Below, piece after piece: positions 63,574 through 64,000 of a stretch of 64,000 bases of DNA (position 1 is the first letter of the stretch; every line of letters starts with the position of its first letter). The notes below the pieces were generated by a model. That model worked only from the letters and a program-made list of their open reading frames with translations, searched no databases and had not been told where the DNA came from. This stretch comes from a bacterium (GTDB lineage Bacteria; DRYD01). Location of the stretch: contig JAUQQQ010000005.1 in NCBI GenBank assembly GCA_030549815.1, forward strand, positions 9,939-73,938, given 5' to 3'. Both the position numbers and the translations under genes were made by a program.

Positions 63574-64000
63574 CTATAAACCTAAACCAATCAACTTTTA
63601 CATTATTCTTTTCAACCTTATTCATAAATTCAATCAATTTTCTATTACCGAGTAACCAAACTTTACTGTCTTCAAAAAAATAGTAATGTTCTTCATCTTT
63701 AAGAAAAGGCAAAGAAATAATCGTAAATACAGGCACCTCAAAACCTATCTTCTCCTTAATAATCCGTTTCAAAATCATTTCGTTTAATTTACTCTGTTTT
63801 ATCCACTTAGATAAAGAAGAAGAATTAAATCTTCTCGAAGATTTTATTTCTATTAAAAATAAACAATTTTTAATAGTATCAATAACCAAACAATCAATGT
63901 TACCGTACTTTATTTTCAAATCGTTAATAATCCAGTAAGTAGACGGCAAATTTCTATCGAGAAAAGAAGAGAGATATTCTTCTGCCTTTGCCCCAATCCT
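63554..64000 (-). CDS. NERD-like nuclease-related protein, 5' truncated by window edge
   Basis: The minus-strand frame is open to the edge of the window, so the start is missing. The visible part begins RIGAKAEEYLSSFLDRNLPS and continues with LKIKYGNIDCLVID and LFLIEIKSSRRF. This is the E...D...E-x-K pattern of NERD and other PD-(D/E)xK nuclease-like domains. The C-terminus has helices and the motif KVWLLGNRKLIEFMNK. Its role is unknown. It precedes smpB and overlaps it by 20 bases. Confidence 0.75.
   Translation of the reverse strand, partial: RIGAKAEEYLSSFLDRNLPSTYWIINDLKIKYGNIDCLVIDTIKNCLFLIEIKSSRRFNSSSLSKWIKQSKLNEMILKRIIKEKIGFEVPVFTIISLPFLKDEEHYYFFEDSKVWLLGNRKLIEFMNKVEKNNVKVDWFRFIDDICSK

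Noticed and set aside
1-64000. CRISPR array, insertion sequence, integron or prophage
   Set aside because: No spaced direct repeats, transposase, integrase or phage structural gene was recognised; the tandem repeats seen are inside protein-coding genes.

Overview
The window is strongly A+T-rich and gene-dense. It looks like bacterial chromosome from a diderm (Gram-negative-type) organism: it carries an LPS-export ATPase (lptB), an autotransporter-like outer-membrane protein, prolipoprotein diacylglyceryl transferase with a lipobox protein, two minor-pilin clusters, MinCDE and MurB. Several features (extreme A+T bias, M42 aminopeptidase, dispersed ribosomal operons, many 1-20 base gene overlaps) recall deep-branching, possibly thermophilic lineages. 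I cannot assign a phylum by eye.

Layout. 1-4.7 kb: a four-gene operon joined by ATGA overlaps, encoding a membrane-anchored GrpE-like protein, a ClpA/ClpB-like double-AAA+ ATPase, a single-domain FHA protein and a membrane-anchored coiled-coil protein. 4.8-11.5 kb: lptB, a structured RNA element, an orphan NuoE-like protein, leuB, a histidine kinase, lgt, yjbQ, an inositol-monophosphatase family protein and an S41 protease. 11.6-18.5 kb: a Q/N-rich protein, biotin carboxylase, a topoisomerase IIA A subunit, a decayed acyl-CoA synthetase and a glycine-zipper protein. 18.7-22.2 kb: a Lon-N-domain protein, minC-minD-minE and DUF58. 22.3-25.2 kb: a minor-pilin pair whose second member is a prepilin fused to an intein-like HINT domain. 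25.4-28.6 kb (minus): a Cys-rich small protein, L21 and an autotransporter. 28.8-36.5 kb: a WlbA-WlbB fusion, a sugar-binding protein, MoxR, M42 peptidase and a protein with two tandem papain-like domains. 36.5-38.3 kb: mutL. 38.6-42.1 kb: a second pilin cluster with a damaged PilX-like gene and a partial pilW duplication. 42.1-47.4 kb (minus): OsmC, M16, murB, a broken spc ribosomal operon (L18, S5, L15) and an alcohol dehydrogenase. 47.5-55.8 kb: envelope and hypothetical genes, a second copy of the RNA element, glnA, ispE, a kinase-like membrane protein and a SAM hydroxide adenosyltransferase. 56-64 kb: a YVTN propeller protein, tRNA-Tyr between two GNAT genes, a divIC/ftsB-like gene, a 51-residue protein, dapB, two secreted or unknown proteins, PiT-DUF47 phosphate uptake, smpB and a truncated NERD-like gene.

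The points most worth attention are: (1) two short RNA elements, 44 kb apart, that fold into the same H-type pseudoknot with four compensatory base-pair differences; (2) the prepilin-linker-HINT fusion with intein-type ends; (3) the GrpE/Clp/FHA/coiled-coil operon; (4) a recurrent A-tract direct repeat upstream of genes for surface or low-complexity proteins; (5) a Cys-rich mini-protein coupled to a tiny upstream ORF. No CRISPR array, rRNA, insertion sequence or prophage was seen.
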